Shown here: one piece after another, positions 12,021 to 22,106 of the stretch
How positions within the stretch are numbered: the first letter of the stretch is position 1
How the letters are laid out: each line of letters opens with the position of its first letter
Origin: Folioceros fuciformis
Lineage: Eukaryota > Anthocerotophyta > Anthocerotopsida > Anthocerotales
Length of the DNA stretch: 64,000 nucleotides
Assembly: GCA_049999805.1 (NCBI GenBank)
Contig: JBNGIO010005925.1
Location: forward strand, 62,059 to 126,058
Direction of reading: 5' to 3'
Program-made: the position numbers and the translations under genes
The notes under the pieces: model-generated
The model's input: the letters and a program-made list of their open reading frames with translations, nothing else
Databases searched by the model: none
Told to the model about the DNA's origin: nothing

Positions 12021-13613
12021 CCCGTCTCTTCTGTTCTGTTTCCTACATCTGTGCTTCACTCCTCCTCCCTTATGCTTCTGGGATACGCATGGCATCACCT
12101 ACCCTCCCCTGCCCTGCTCCGGAACAGTACTCTATGTAGCTGCGAGAGGCGACGCGAGAGGTCCATCCAGGTGTGGAAGTTTGCGCCACACTGATCCACC
12201 TATGTATGTACTTATACTAGGTACTGTATTGCCTGCACTCCACTGTGTAGCAGGCCTGCTCCAGGCACCGCAACAACTCTGGACACGTCCACTCCATGGC
12301 CTCTGCTCTCCACGCTCACTCGCAAACTCCCAACCTTCACCTCCCTGGATGGCCCACGCCAATCATGCTTTCCTTCACCACCAACGTTCCAATCCTTTTA
12401 CATCGCTAACGGTTGTCCAATTGGGATTATGGAGAACCATACCCACCTTCGTGCCGGATCATCGCTTTGGCGTACCCCAAGCCCAAGCCCAACCCCAACC
12501 CCGATTGCCCAATCGCCATTCCAGTCCCAGTCCTTCCACCTTCCAACGGGACACTCGGTCAGGTACTACCTAGTAGCGTCACAGCAGGTTTGGTGAAGAG
12601 AAACAAGGGGCGGGGAACCCAGCCTTTTGGTTAACGGTGCCTTTCGCACATGGGGCCCGGTTGCTTCTTTAGCACATGGGGACGATTCATCACACACCAT
12701 GTGTCAACGACTTTTCGGACTTCTGGAGACTTTGGAGCCCGTGGGGGCACCGTGCCTCTTGGGCCACCAATCTTACACCGTCAATTCTGACTTCCTTTTC
12801 TTGCTCAGCAGGTTCGCCGCACAGTGTTGTCTTGGGGGGTCCTGGTTTGAACCTGCCTCTCACGTCCGTGGTCAAAGCGCTTCCTTCTGGACGCTCATCA
12901 TCGTCGTGGACGGGCTCTCCAAACTGGCTGTTGCCTCGGTGTACCACACCAAGAGCTTTCTGCTCTCCTGCTTAGAACCACTCTAAGCTTTCATCGTCAA
13001 ATGGCTCAGCCAGAGGTTACTTTTCCATCTCACACAAGGAGGGCGTGACACCTGTTGGTCGAAGACTGATGTTTATGCTCGTTCAGGAGTTTACTGATGC
13101 TTCCTTGATGCAGGTTACTCGTGCACAAACCACTCTTCTCACCTGAGCTGAGCCACGTTGATGGTGTGCGGATGTCCCTCATGAAGTAAGCACCTCAGAT
13201 GTGAAGTGTGCAAGTCTCGCGTTAAGTGAGCTACGGTGATGAACCATGGCACTCTCTCCTTTAAGCCTAGTCTTCCTCCCTGTGGATAGGATAGGCCCTC
13301 CCTCCCCCGCGCCAGCCTAGTCCTTCGCCACTACTCCACTACCACGAACGTACGGTCCAAACGCACTAACCGCTCTAGTCCGCCAGAGCTCAAACAACAG
13401 TTCCACTTCCTACCAAGAGTAAGGGAAGGAGACACCGGATTGCAGGAAGATTGCACATGTGGCAAGCAGAGGCCTCGTCGTTGGCCGGCATGGGCTCACG
13501 CATGGTAAAGTCTCTTGGGCAACACTTGCATCCGAAGCTACCTTCAGATTCAAGCGCCCGCATTGGGGAAAAGAATTGAGATGCCGAAGGTCTACCTAGT
13601 GTGTCGCAACGCA
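12021..13613. other. Gene-free stretch; possible retroelement scrap
   Basis: No supported gene. Around 12,893-12,945 (+) a short frame reads LIIVVDGLSKLA, which faintly resembles the VDRLSKMAHF block of gypsy integrases, but flanking motifs are missing. The last part, next to 13,614, should hold the 3' UTR of the FKBP gene. Confidence 0.4.
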
Positions 13614-14905
13614 TTATTCATCCTCGTTATCCAGCCCTGGGACGTATAGCAGCTTTACGTCGAAGATAACAGGGCTACTGGGTGGCACCCTCGGTCGCCC
13701 GGCAGCGGCAGATAAACCCTTGGGATATGCGAGCTGTTGTGGACAAGAAGCTTCTCCCAATGTCAGACTTTCAATGCACAGCCGCTGAATCAGACAACCT
13801 CAATGATGCACATGTATCACTAACCTCCCCAGGAATGTACAGTCGACGAATTCCACCGACCTTCATGGTTAGGAGACCCTCGTCTACTCCTTTAATGACC
13901 TGGTGCCCATGGGGAAAACGATCACGGGAGGGCTTACATGAGCATACGAGGTTCGTCATGTCAGCAGCAAGCTGGTGGTCACACACGAGAATCCTACCTG
14001 ACCAGCACCAACCCGGAATATGTATGGGAACCCTTTTCCCAAAGAACTGCCACAAACAGAATCCAAGTTTCGTCAGGCCCACCTTCCAAGAGGCAGATGA
14101 CCCAGTGATACAGCTGGGAAGCTGCCAGAGGCCGCTTCATCTACCTGTCAAAAACCTTCCCGGATGGTACCATCGCCACATAATTGGCCGCCACCTGCAT
14201 GGCACTCACACCCTCCCACTCAGGCTGCGATGTACCCAGGATTGCACCCTCCTGCTTCAGGCGTGAAGTCAGGCATTACCTGAAACCCAACAGGAGGTGT
14301 CGGCCCGGTACCAACAACGATATCCCTGTACTGCAAACCCGAGCTGGTTGTGGTGGTTGGGATCTGTGGCACACAATGTCAGGGTGGTCTCCAAACACAC
14401 AGTGCAAGGAACAGGATGATGGGCTGCCGGCTCCGTATTCGGGAAAAAGCACAGGCTACGAGGAATGAAGCTCGAGGCTCACCATACATTTTCAAGCTCC
14501 TTTTCGCACTCGGTGTCGCAGAGCTTTTGAAACACCGGCTCGGGAATGGCGGCCTGGGAATCCCTCACGGCAACGCTACTGGCGGCCAAGAGTCCCAGCA
14601 ACGGCACTGCCAGAGCCTCTCTGCGGTTGAATGCGCCGTTGGCTGCCTTGCCCGCATTTTCTGCCTCCAAGCCCGAGCTCAAGGAGCAATGCGGCTGGAC
14701 GGATGGGCTAGCACATGGCCGGGCCCGGCTGGTTGCAGCACTGGGCAACGATGAGCACAATGGCTGGACCACCGTTGCCCCTGCACAAAGTGAATACGTC
14801 AGCTCCAAATCCGTGAAGAAAGAGCTCCGACTCATGAGAGGAAGGAAAGAAGAAACCACTACCGGCGGTGACCACGCGCAACAGCGACGACGAAGAGGCC
14901 GCCAT
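13614..14905 (-). CDS. Thylakoid-lumen FKBP-type prolyl isomerase, seven exons
   Basis: Peptidyl-prolyl cis-trans isomerase of the lumenal FKBP group, closest by eye to Arabidopsis FKBP16-3. Exons: 14,905-14,863; 14,780-14,488; 14,363-14,280; 14,194-14,145; 14,046-13,998; 13,899-13,825; 13,733-13,614. All introns are GT-AG, phases agree, and the product is 237 residues. The N-terminus is a Ser/Ala-rich plastid transit peptide, followed by a Tat signal (RREA, hydrophobic core, cleavage after SQA), so import into the thylakoid lumen is expected. Family blocks follow: CDTECEKELEN, SGLQYRDIVVGTGPTPPVGF, VAANYVAMVPSGKVFD, FPYIFRVGAGQ, VIKGVDEGLLTMKVGGIRRL, YPKGLSAAAGRPRVPPSSPV. The ATG at 14,905 was chosen because the first intron (82 bp) joins it in phase to the mature part. 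It is divergent from PPR gene 1. Confidence 0.92.
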
Positions 14906-15530
14906 GTCAATCGGAAGCCGTCTATCCCCTTCACCTCATTCGAATCCCGCCGGGGCGGTACACAGCGAAAAAGATAAGACCGTGAGCTTCAGTATATGAT
15001 CGTCATCCGCATCCCCATCCCTATCGTCACCGTCATTTATTTGTTCATCAAATCAAACACCCACATTGCCGTAAAACAATCTCCTATGCGTCCACACGAC
15101 TGTGGCCGATGCTCGAAGGACATCCTCGTGGTGCCAGCTGAGTTGCTTCGGGAAATCCTTGCCATATTTTGAGATGCAGTCTTCCTCGTCTCCAGCCTTT
15201 GCATCAGCGCACTTGCATGTGTCTCCGGACCCGGTCTGCTGGGTCCTCGTGCCTCCGCAAGATTTTGTACCACAGCCACTCCCAATTCAGGACCAGCAGC
15301 AAGTCAGTTTTTTCCTGCCGTGCGGGGCGATGGCACCAGTCAAGGGTGCAACGTGTCGGATGTTTCCGGGTTTTTGCGACCCGGACAACGGATGCTTGCA
15401 GGAATACTGGGCAGGGCATGGAGGTGGGCAATTGTCGGGGGAAGAGGGCTTCCCTGTGGGCTCCCGGAGTTGGTCATGGCAATAGCAGGTCCTTCTCCTT
15501 CTGCAGTTCAGCGCTGTTTGCTGTGGCTTT
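14906..15530. promoter_or_regulatory. Shared upstream region of FKBP and PPR gene 1
   Basis: The 625 bp between the divergent start codons must contain both promoters and 5' UTRs. No TATA box or known element stands out. A pyrimidine tract ending in CTGCAG at about 15,495-15,505 could be a splice acceptor for a 5'-UTR intron of PPR gene 1, but the matching donor was not identified. Confidence 0.45.
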
Positions 15531-18368
15531 ATGTTGCTGACGTTTTCTGGATTTTGCCTCGTGACAAAGTCTCTGGGTGGGTGGGTGATAAACAGGGAAG
15601 GTTGGCCTGGAGGGCTTAACAGCAAGCTGTGTGACGAAGGAAGCCTCGATGCCGTGGTTCAGACTGTGGAGCTTGCGGTGGAAGCAGGAGTTGTTGTTGC
15701 CAGCGGTCTAGCTTCTCGTTTGTTGCAAAGATGTGGGAAGGAACAGAATTTGGTTCTTGGCAGACGGCTGCATGCCCTCATCGTGAAGTGTGGGTTGGAG
15801 GAGGATTCCTTTTTAGGGCACCACCTTATCCGCATGTTTTCTGCCTGTGGGAGTTTGGTGGAAGTGAAGGAGGTGTTTGAAAAGCTTCCTGCACCAGACA
15901 AGTTTGTATGGCCTGCAATCATATCAGCACATACTCGGCTTGGAGACGCTGGGCAGGCGATACAGCTGTATCACAGATTGCGAGAGTCTGGTGGAAAGGC
16001 TGATGATTATGTGTTTGTTGCCGTCCTCAACGCCTGTAGCAGTGCTGGAGCAGCTGCTGAGGGGAAGATGATCCATGCAGACGTTGTTGAATGTGGATCG
16101 GAGTCGAACGTATTTGTTGCCAATGCTGTCATCGACATGTATTGCAAATGTGGGAACCTGGTGGATGCATCGAATGTTTTCGACAGGTTGCAGAACAGGG
16201 ATCTGGTGACGTGGACGGCAATGATAACAGGGTATGCGCAGCAAGGTAGGGGCCAAGATGCCCTGCAGTTATTCCAGGAAATGCAGGAGGAAGACACACA
16301 CCCGGACAAGGTTACGGTTGTGACCATTCTGAAGGCTTGTTCTGGCGAAGAAGCTCTAGCTCAGGGCAAGGTGATACATTCCTACATCTTGAACACCGGT
16401 ATGGAGTCGGATCTATTTGTTAGCAGCAGCCTCATTGGCATGTATGTGAGGTGCGGAAGCGTTGAGTATGCTCGTGAGGTTTTTGATAGACTCCCGGTCA
16501 AAGATCTGGTGACATGGACTTCCATGATTGCAGGGTATGCCCAGGCTGGTCACAGTGAGCAGTCGTTTCGTCTCTTCCTGAAAATGCAACAACAGGGCTT
16601 GCATCCTGACAAGGTCATGGTCCTGAGCATGTTCAAAGCATATTCAACCTCAGCAGCCCTAGAGATGGGGAAGTTGCTTCATGCAAGAATTACAGGCAGT
16701 AGTTTGGAGTCAGATATTTCTATTTCTAGTACTCTCATTAACATGTACTCCAATTGTGACAGCATGGCAGACGCTTGCAAGGTATTCTATCGGTTGCCAA
16801 GCAAACATTTAGTGGCATGGACAGCTATGATTTCTGGATATGTGCAGCATGGAGGTGTCGATGAGGCTTTCAAGCTTTTCGCGATAATGCAGCGGGAAGG
16901 CGTAGTTCCTGACAAGGTCATACTTGTGAGCATGCTGAAAGCCTGTTCCAGTATCGCTGCTTCGGACCAGGGCAAAGTAATCCATGCTAGCATCGTGAAG
17001 TGTGGCTTTGAGTCTGATGTGATGGTTGGCAATGGCCTCATTGACATGTATAACAAATGTGGCAGCCTAGATATTGCCCGCAGTGTATTTGACAGGATTC
17101 CTAGAGATCTTGTGTCGTGGAACACAATGATTGCCGGTTATGTCCGTGATGGAGATCTCGAAGGTTCCCTCCATCTGTTGCACCAAATGCAGCAGGAGGG
17201 GCTGCGGCCAGACAAGTTCACTTTTGGGAGCATGCTGGCTGCATGTTCAACTGGACGTGCACTGGATCAGGGCAAGGCTATCCTTGCTTACCTTCGCAGA
17301 AGTGGTTTGGAGTTGGACCCACCTTTTAGCAGCATTCTCATCGATTTGTACGTCAAATGTGGGAGCCTAAGCGAAGGGATTATGCTGTTTGACAGATTGG
17401 CCGATAGGGATCTGATGAGCTGGACTAAGATGATCGCAGGATATGTCCAGCATGGTAGGGGGCGGGAGGCGCTGAGTCTCTTTCGCAAGATGGAAATAGA
17501 GGGAGTCCTGCCGGACGAACTGGCAGTCATAAGCATTCTCAAAGCCTGTCACACAGCAGCAAGCCTTGATGTGGGCAAGCTGGTACATTCCTACATTGAA
17601 AAGCGTGATTTTCTAGCAAACATGTTCATTGGCAGTGCCCTTATGCACATGTATGCCAAATGCGGGGATGTCAAGGATGCACGAGGGGTTTTTGATCGAC
17701 TTCCAGAAAAATCCATCGCATGCTGGAACACTATGATAGCAGCATATGCTCGGCATGGTGAGGGCCAGGTGGCTCTGCAGCTATTCCAGCAGATGCAAGA
17801 GGAGGGCAGTCCACCAGATAGTGTGACATTTACTTGCCTGCTTTCTGCTTGCAGCCACAGTTGTTTAAGGGACGAAGGAATTCACCTTTTTCGGTCCATG
17901 TCTTCTGAGTACGGCATGATCCCTCAGATGGAGCACTACACTTGCATAGTCGATCTTCTTGGCCGATCGAGTTCTGTGGATGATGCAGAACAATTCATCC
18001 ACAGGATTCCCATGCAACCGGACATTGTAGTATGGATGTCTCTTTTGGGCTCTTGCCGAACTCATCTTGATGTGGAAGTTGGAGAACGCACTTTTGACGC
18101 CATCCTGTTGTTAGATTCAACGTGCTATGCAGCCTATGTCCTGATGGCAGACCTCTACCAAGCCGCAGGCAGGCCACAGAAGAGGGCAGAGATACGAAAG
18201 AGGATGCATATTGCAGGGGCCACGAAGCAGCCTGGTCGCTCTTGGATGGAAGTTGACAATGAGCGTCACAGCTTTGTGGCACACGACCAACAGCACCCCA
18301 AACGAAGGCAGATTCAAGACTACCTTCTTAGGCTCATAGAAGCGGTTGACGAGCCACAAAATCTGTGA
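15531..18368 (+). CDS. PLS-class PPR protein, E subgroup (gene 1)
   Basis: Intronless gene for a 945-residue pentatricopeptide repeat protein, predicted to bind specific RNA sites in plastids or mitochondria. It has about seven PLS triplets; the MYxKCGxLxxAxxVFDRLP blocks recur every 303 nt (101 residues: starts near 16,137, 16,440, 16,743, 17,046, 17,346, 17,649), with a one-codon loss before the 17,346 unit. The last repeat (EHYTCIVDLLGRS) leads into E1/E2 motifs (YVLMADLYQAAGRP, PGRSWMEVDNERHSF). It stops before any DYW deaminase domain, so if it works in C-to-U editing it needs a DYW protein supplied in trans. The N-terminus is hydrophobic and Leu/Gly-rich, which could be part of a targeting signal. 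It runs tail-to-tail into PPR gene 2, 91 bp away. Confidence 0.93.
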   Translation: MLLTFSGFCLVTKSLGGWVINREGWPGGLNSKLCDEGSLDAVVQTVELAVEAGVVVASGLASRLLQRCGKEQNLVLGRRLHALIVKCGLEEDSFLGHHLIRMFSACGSLVEVKEVFEKLPAPDKFVWPAIISAHTRLGDAGQAIQLYHRLRESGGKADDYVFVAVLNACSSAGAAAEGKMIHADVVECGSESNVFVANAVIDMYCKCGNLVDASNVFDRLQNRDLVTWTAMITGYAQQGRGQDALQLFQEMQEEDTHPDKVTVVTILKACSGEEALAQGKVIHSYILNTGMESDLFVSSSLIGMYVRCGSVEYAREVFDRLPVKDLVTWTSMIAGYAQAGHSEQSFRLFLKMQQQGLHPDKVMVLSMFKAYSTSAALEMGKLLHARITGSSLESDISISSTLINMYSNCDSMADACKVFYRLPSKHLVAWTAMISGYVQHGGVDEAFKLFAIMQREGVVPDKVILVSMLKACSSIAASDQGKVIHASIVKCGFESDVMVGNGLIDMYNKCGSLDIARSVFDRIPRDLVSWNTMIAGYVRDGDLEGSLHLLHQMQQEGLRPDKFTFGSMLAACSTGRALDQGKAILAYLRRSGLELDPPFSSILIDLYVKCGSLSEGIMLFDRLADRDLMSWTKMIAGYVQHGRGREALSLFRKMEIEGVLPDELAVISILKACHTAASLDVGKLVHSYIEKRDFLANMFIGSALMHMYAKCGDVKDARGVFDRLPEKSIACWNTMIAAYARHGEGQVALQLFQQMQEEGSPPDSVTFTCLLSACSHSCLRDEGIHLFRSMSSEYGMIPQMEHYTCIVDLLGRSSSVDDAEQFIHRIPMQPDIVVWMSLLGSCRTHLDVEVGERTFDAILLLDSTCYAAYVLMADLYQAAGRPQKRAEIRKRMHIAGATKQPGRSWMEVDNERHSFVAHDQQHPKRRQIQDYLLRLIEAVDEPQNL

Positions 18369-18459
18369 TACGCCAACTTCACAAGGCTTTTGCTCGCTGG
18401 GCAGTGCGTAACACTTTGTACTTCAACATGAACATGATTCACTCCAGCTTTGTGCCAGA

Positions 18460-21168
18460 CTACAGTGCCAAAGGCGGACCATTTCCTGCCTCCTTCAACG
18501 CTGAGCTGAGCTGTTTCAACAAACCGTACAACTGTGCCTTTTGATCGTACCTGTGATCTCCCACACGAAACGTGTGTAGCTGTTGGTTGTTCTCAATCCA
18601 GCTTTGGCCAGCACTCTTCCAGGAAGCACCTGACCTATGCCTTAACTCCTGTACTGCCAGTGCGTCCTCCAAAAGGCCTGCATTTGCATAGATGCTTGAC
18701 ATGAGTATGTAGGCTGCAGCTTCATTTGGCTCCACGCCCACAGCTTTATCGAAGGCACGCTTGGCCACGAGCACATTGGAATGCTTTCGGCATGCACTAA
18801 GCAGGCATAACCAAACACACACATCGGGCTGTATCGGCATTTTGGATATCAGATCTTCTGCCTTACTGATGAGTCCAGCACGTGCAACAAGATCTACAAC
18901 ACAAACATAGTGCTCCAGGTTTGCAGAAATGCCAAAATTTCGAGTCATGATTCCGAAACACTCTAGTCCTTTGTCCACCATCCCGACATGACTGCATGCA
19001 GACAACAGAGCCATGAATGTAACTTCGTCTGGCTCCAAGCCTGCAAGACGCATATCCTCGTAACACTGGAAACTTCGTTCATAGTCTCCCTGACGAGCAT
19101 ACCCAGCCAGTAGGGCAGTCCACGACACAACATCCGCTACAGGAATGGAATCGAACACAAGCTGTGCTGACACCATGCTCCCACATCGACCATAGGCATG
19201 AATCAAACTGGTTGCTATACGAAGACTGGAGCTAAACTTACTCAATATGATGCTCTGATGGATGCACACACACGTATCAAATGCTCCTGTATTGCTGCAT
19301 GCTTCCAGTGCGGCAAGATATGTAGACTCGTCTGCTTCCACACCTTCCTCGTGCATTTGTGCATATAGTTGCAAAGCCTTTTCTCCTTGGCCCTGCTGAA
19401 CGTACGCTGAGATCATAGCATTCCATGACAAAAGATCTCGGTGGAACAGTTGCTCGAACACATACTCTGCATCATTTAACCTCTCACACCTCAGATAGAA
19501 AAAGATCAATGTGTTCTGGACAAAAACATCAGACTCCACACCCCTTGCAGCAGCTTGAGCATGAATTTGTTTCCCCCTTTGCAGGAACTCCACCTTGACA
19601 CTTTGCCCCTGCACAAGTATACCCGTGTCCCTTTCTGCAAGGCCGCCACATGCCTGGAGAACACTGACAAAGGTTCTACCGTTTGGCACGACACCTTCCT
19701 TTTGCATTTGACCATAGAGATCCAACGCCTTATGCCCTTGGTCATGCTCAGCATAAGTTGCAAGCATCACATTCCACGAGACGTTGTCACGGCTGGACAA
19801 TCTGTCAAATACCAGCTTCGAATCTAGAATGCTTCCGCACTTTGCATATGCAGCAATCAAACTATTAGAAACGAACACGTCGACTTGGAAACCCATCTTA
19901 GTAGCTTCAGCATGCAATCTCTTTCCCATATGAAGTGACTCCAGTTTGAAATTATGGCCATCTACAGGGAAGTCCTCCTCCTCTGCTGCAAGGGTACTGC
20001 ATGCTTGAAGAACACTGACAAATGTTCGATCATTTGGCCTTATCCCTTCCTCTTGCATTCTTGCATATATCTGCAAGCTATTTTCTCCTTGGCCATCCTG
20101 AGCATAGGCAGCGAGCAATGCAGTCCATGATACTACATCACGATGAGACAAGCTGTCAAAAACCTGTTGAGCATCCGGAATGCTCCCACACTTTGCATAC
20201 ATGCTTACCAAACTGTTACCGACATAAACATCTGAGTCAAACCCACGTTCCACAATTGCAGCATGCAACTTTCTTCCATGCCTCAATGACTCCAGTTTGA
20301 TACATTGGTTCTGCACTACAGTGCTTTCCTCCGCTTCTGCCAGAATGCCACATACTTGAAGAGCACTGACGAAAGTCCTATCATTTGGCGTGACACCTTT
20401 CAGCTGCATTTGAAAATACAGACCCAAGGCCTCAGTTCCTTGGCCCTGCTGCGCATAGGCTGCGAGCATTGCATTCCATGACACAACATCACGCTGTGAC
20501 AATCTGTCAAACACCTGTTTGGCATCGCGTATGCTCCCACACTTAGCATACATACTAACCAGAGTGTTGGCAACGAAAATGTCCTTTTCGAAACCATGCT
20601 TGAGAGCAGCTACGTGGATCCGTCTACCCTCCTCTAGATCCTCCAACCTGCTGCATGCTTTGAGTAAGCTCACAAAGGTGTACTTATCAGTTTTGATACC
20701 TTCTCCTTGCATCTGCTTATAGCAAGAAAGAGCATCTCTATATCGTCCAGCTTTGATATACCCTGAAATGATGGCAGTCCAAGAGAACACTGAACGGTAT
20801 GACAATTTCCGAAAGAGTTGCACCCCAGCTGCAAGGCCTCCACAAGTCAAAAGTGTGGTCACGACAAGGTCGCCCAAAGCTTTGTCTAACTCCAGCCCGT
20901 ACTTTTGCATATGAGCAAGCACAGTCCTTGCCTCGTCTAGTGATTTTCTTTTCATACATGCCTGCAGCAGGGATTTATACACAGGCACGGATGGAGCATT
21001 GCTCTCCTGATCCATACGAACGAGGGCACACAGAGCCCTGTCCAGCTGTCCCTCCTTACAGAGAATCTCAATACCCCATGTATCTTCAGATTCGGCCCCA
21101 GTCCTGCACCAGCCCAACGATCTCAAAGCTCCAAATACTGCAGTCAAAGGTGGGGCAGACCAGCACAA
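18460..21168 (-). CDS. PLS-class PPR protein, E subgroup (gene 2)
   Basis: Intronless gene for a 902-residue PLS-class PPR protein, a likely organelle RNA-binding factor. MYAKCGSIxDAxxVFDxLS blocks recur about six times. Triplet spacing is irregular because several L-type repeats carry inserts of about 15 residues (for example EAEESTVVQNQCIKLESLRH and the EEEDFPVDGHNFKLESLHM region) at the same place, between LQACG and GKxLHA. These inserts resemble each other, which points to unit duplication after the insert arose. The C-terminus has E1/E2 motifs (YILMSSIYANAGLLEDA, AGQSWIENNQQLHTF) and then ends: no DYW domain. The ATG at 21,168 opens the only long frame; a clear transit peptide is not obvious. 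It converges on PPR gene 1. Confidence 0.93.
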   Translation of the reverse strand: MCWSAPPLTAVFGALRSLGWCRTGAESEDTWGIEILCKEGQLDRALCALVRMDQESNAPSVPVYKSLLQACMKRKSLDEARTVLAHMQKYGLELDKALGDLVVTTLLTCGGLAAGVQLFRKLSYRSVFSWTAIISGYIKAGRYRDALSCYKQMQGEGIKTDKYTFVSLLKACSRLEDLEEGRRIHVAALKHGFEKDIFVANTLVSMYAKCGSIRDAKQVFDRLSQRDVVSWNAMLAAYAQQGQGTEALGLYFQMQLKGVTPNDRTFVSALQVCGILAEAEESTVVQNQCIKLESLRHGRKLHAAIVERGFDSDVYVGNSLVSMYAKCGSIPDAQQVFDSLSHRDVVSWTALLAAYAQDGQGENSLQIYARMQEEGIRPNDRTFVSVLQACSTLAAEEEDFPVDGHNFKLESLHMGKRLHAEATKMGFQVDVFVSNSLIAAYAKCGSILDSKLVFDRLSSRDNVSWNVMLATYAEHDQGHKALDLYGQMQKEGVVPNGRTFVSVLQACGGLAERDTGILVQGQSVKVEFLQRGKQIHAQAAARGVESDVFVQNTLIFFYLRCERLNDAEYVFEQLFHRDLLSWNAMISAYVQQGQGEKALQLYAQMHEEGVEADESTYLAALEACSNTGAFDTCVCIHQSIILSKFSSSLRIATSLIHAYGRCGSMVSAQLVFDSIPVADVVSWTALLAGYARQGDYERSFQCYEDMRLAGLEPDEVTFMALLSACSHVGMVDKGLECFGIMTRNFGISANLEHYVCVVDLVARAGLISKAEDLISKMPIQPDVCVWLCLLSACRKHSNVLVAKRAFDKAVGVEPNEAAAYILMSSIYANAGLLEDALAVQELRHRSGASWKSAGQSWIENNQQLHTFRVGDHRYDQKAQLYGLLKQLSSALKEAGNGPPLAL

Positions 21169-22106
21169 AGAAACAAGGCCTACAAGGCATCAAAAGTCTT
21201 CCTACCTTTCACCTCCATAAGCACAGGGAGAGGTAGCAGCACAAAGACCCTTCATGCCATCGTTGGCCACGTCAACTAGCTGGAAGTCTAGACTGATCTT
21301 TGGAGCATGCAAGGTATTTGCCGGAAGTATTTTGCATTAGATTGGCAGGCCAATCCAAGCCTCAATGTGTGAAGAGAACACCCATGTCAAACGAAGGTGT
21401 AGAGGAACGACCAGTTGCAGAAAATGTTGGTGACTATCTGACGGCACCGGACGACGTGCTACCAAAGGCCTGCACCATGTGAATTTTTTAAACGTCTAAA
21501 CTACTAATGGGCTTGGATGCCTTGTCCTTGGTATCCATTGGTTTCGTGTAGAGGAGGAGTTCGTCCTGAACAGCCTTTACACCAGGTTAAGGCATCAATT
21601 CGTGTGTTCATGTCATCACATGCAGATGGTGACACCTTGTAGACTGGCGGGCGGGGGAACTGGGCAAGCTTGACAAACGCGAACTCCGTCTGCTATCTCT
21701 TCGACCGTGATCGTGAGAGATCCAGCATAACCGCTCCAGCGAGCAATTGGGCACGGAACGTCAGGTTGCTCTACGATTATGTAGTGTAGACCGGTGGACC
21801 GAGCGCAATGTTCTGTGATGACTTGACACGGTATGCACATGTTGAGTACATTCTAGCACAGAATCCCCTCGTTTTCTGTACTGCTTCTTTACCATCCATT
21901 TGTAGATACTCACATGGCGACATCACTGTCACGAAAGAAACTGCTGCTCCTAGCCATATCCCGTTGAGTTTGAGAAATATTTAGATCACAGACTCTTGAG
22001 ACGTTACAGAAGCCCTTCACAGTGGCAAAACTGCGATCCATATCGGCTGCGGGTCTGATGGTCGTCCTATGGCACTCTGTTTGATTGATCATTTGGTAGA
22101 TCGGGA
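21169..22106. other. Gene-free stretch between PPR gene 2 and TruB
   Basis: About 940 bp with no supported gene. It should hold the PPR gene 2 promoter (minus strand) and the TruB 3' UTR. Confidence 0.5.

Noticed and set aside
12627-12986. Frame with LIIVVDGLSKLA, similar to the VDRLSKMA block of gypsy integrases
   Set aside because: Only about a dozen residues fit and no neighbouring integrase motif (for example the H2C2 finger or SDRDxxF) is readable, so it is mentioned only as a possible scrap.
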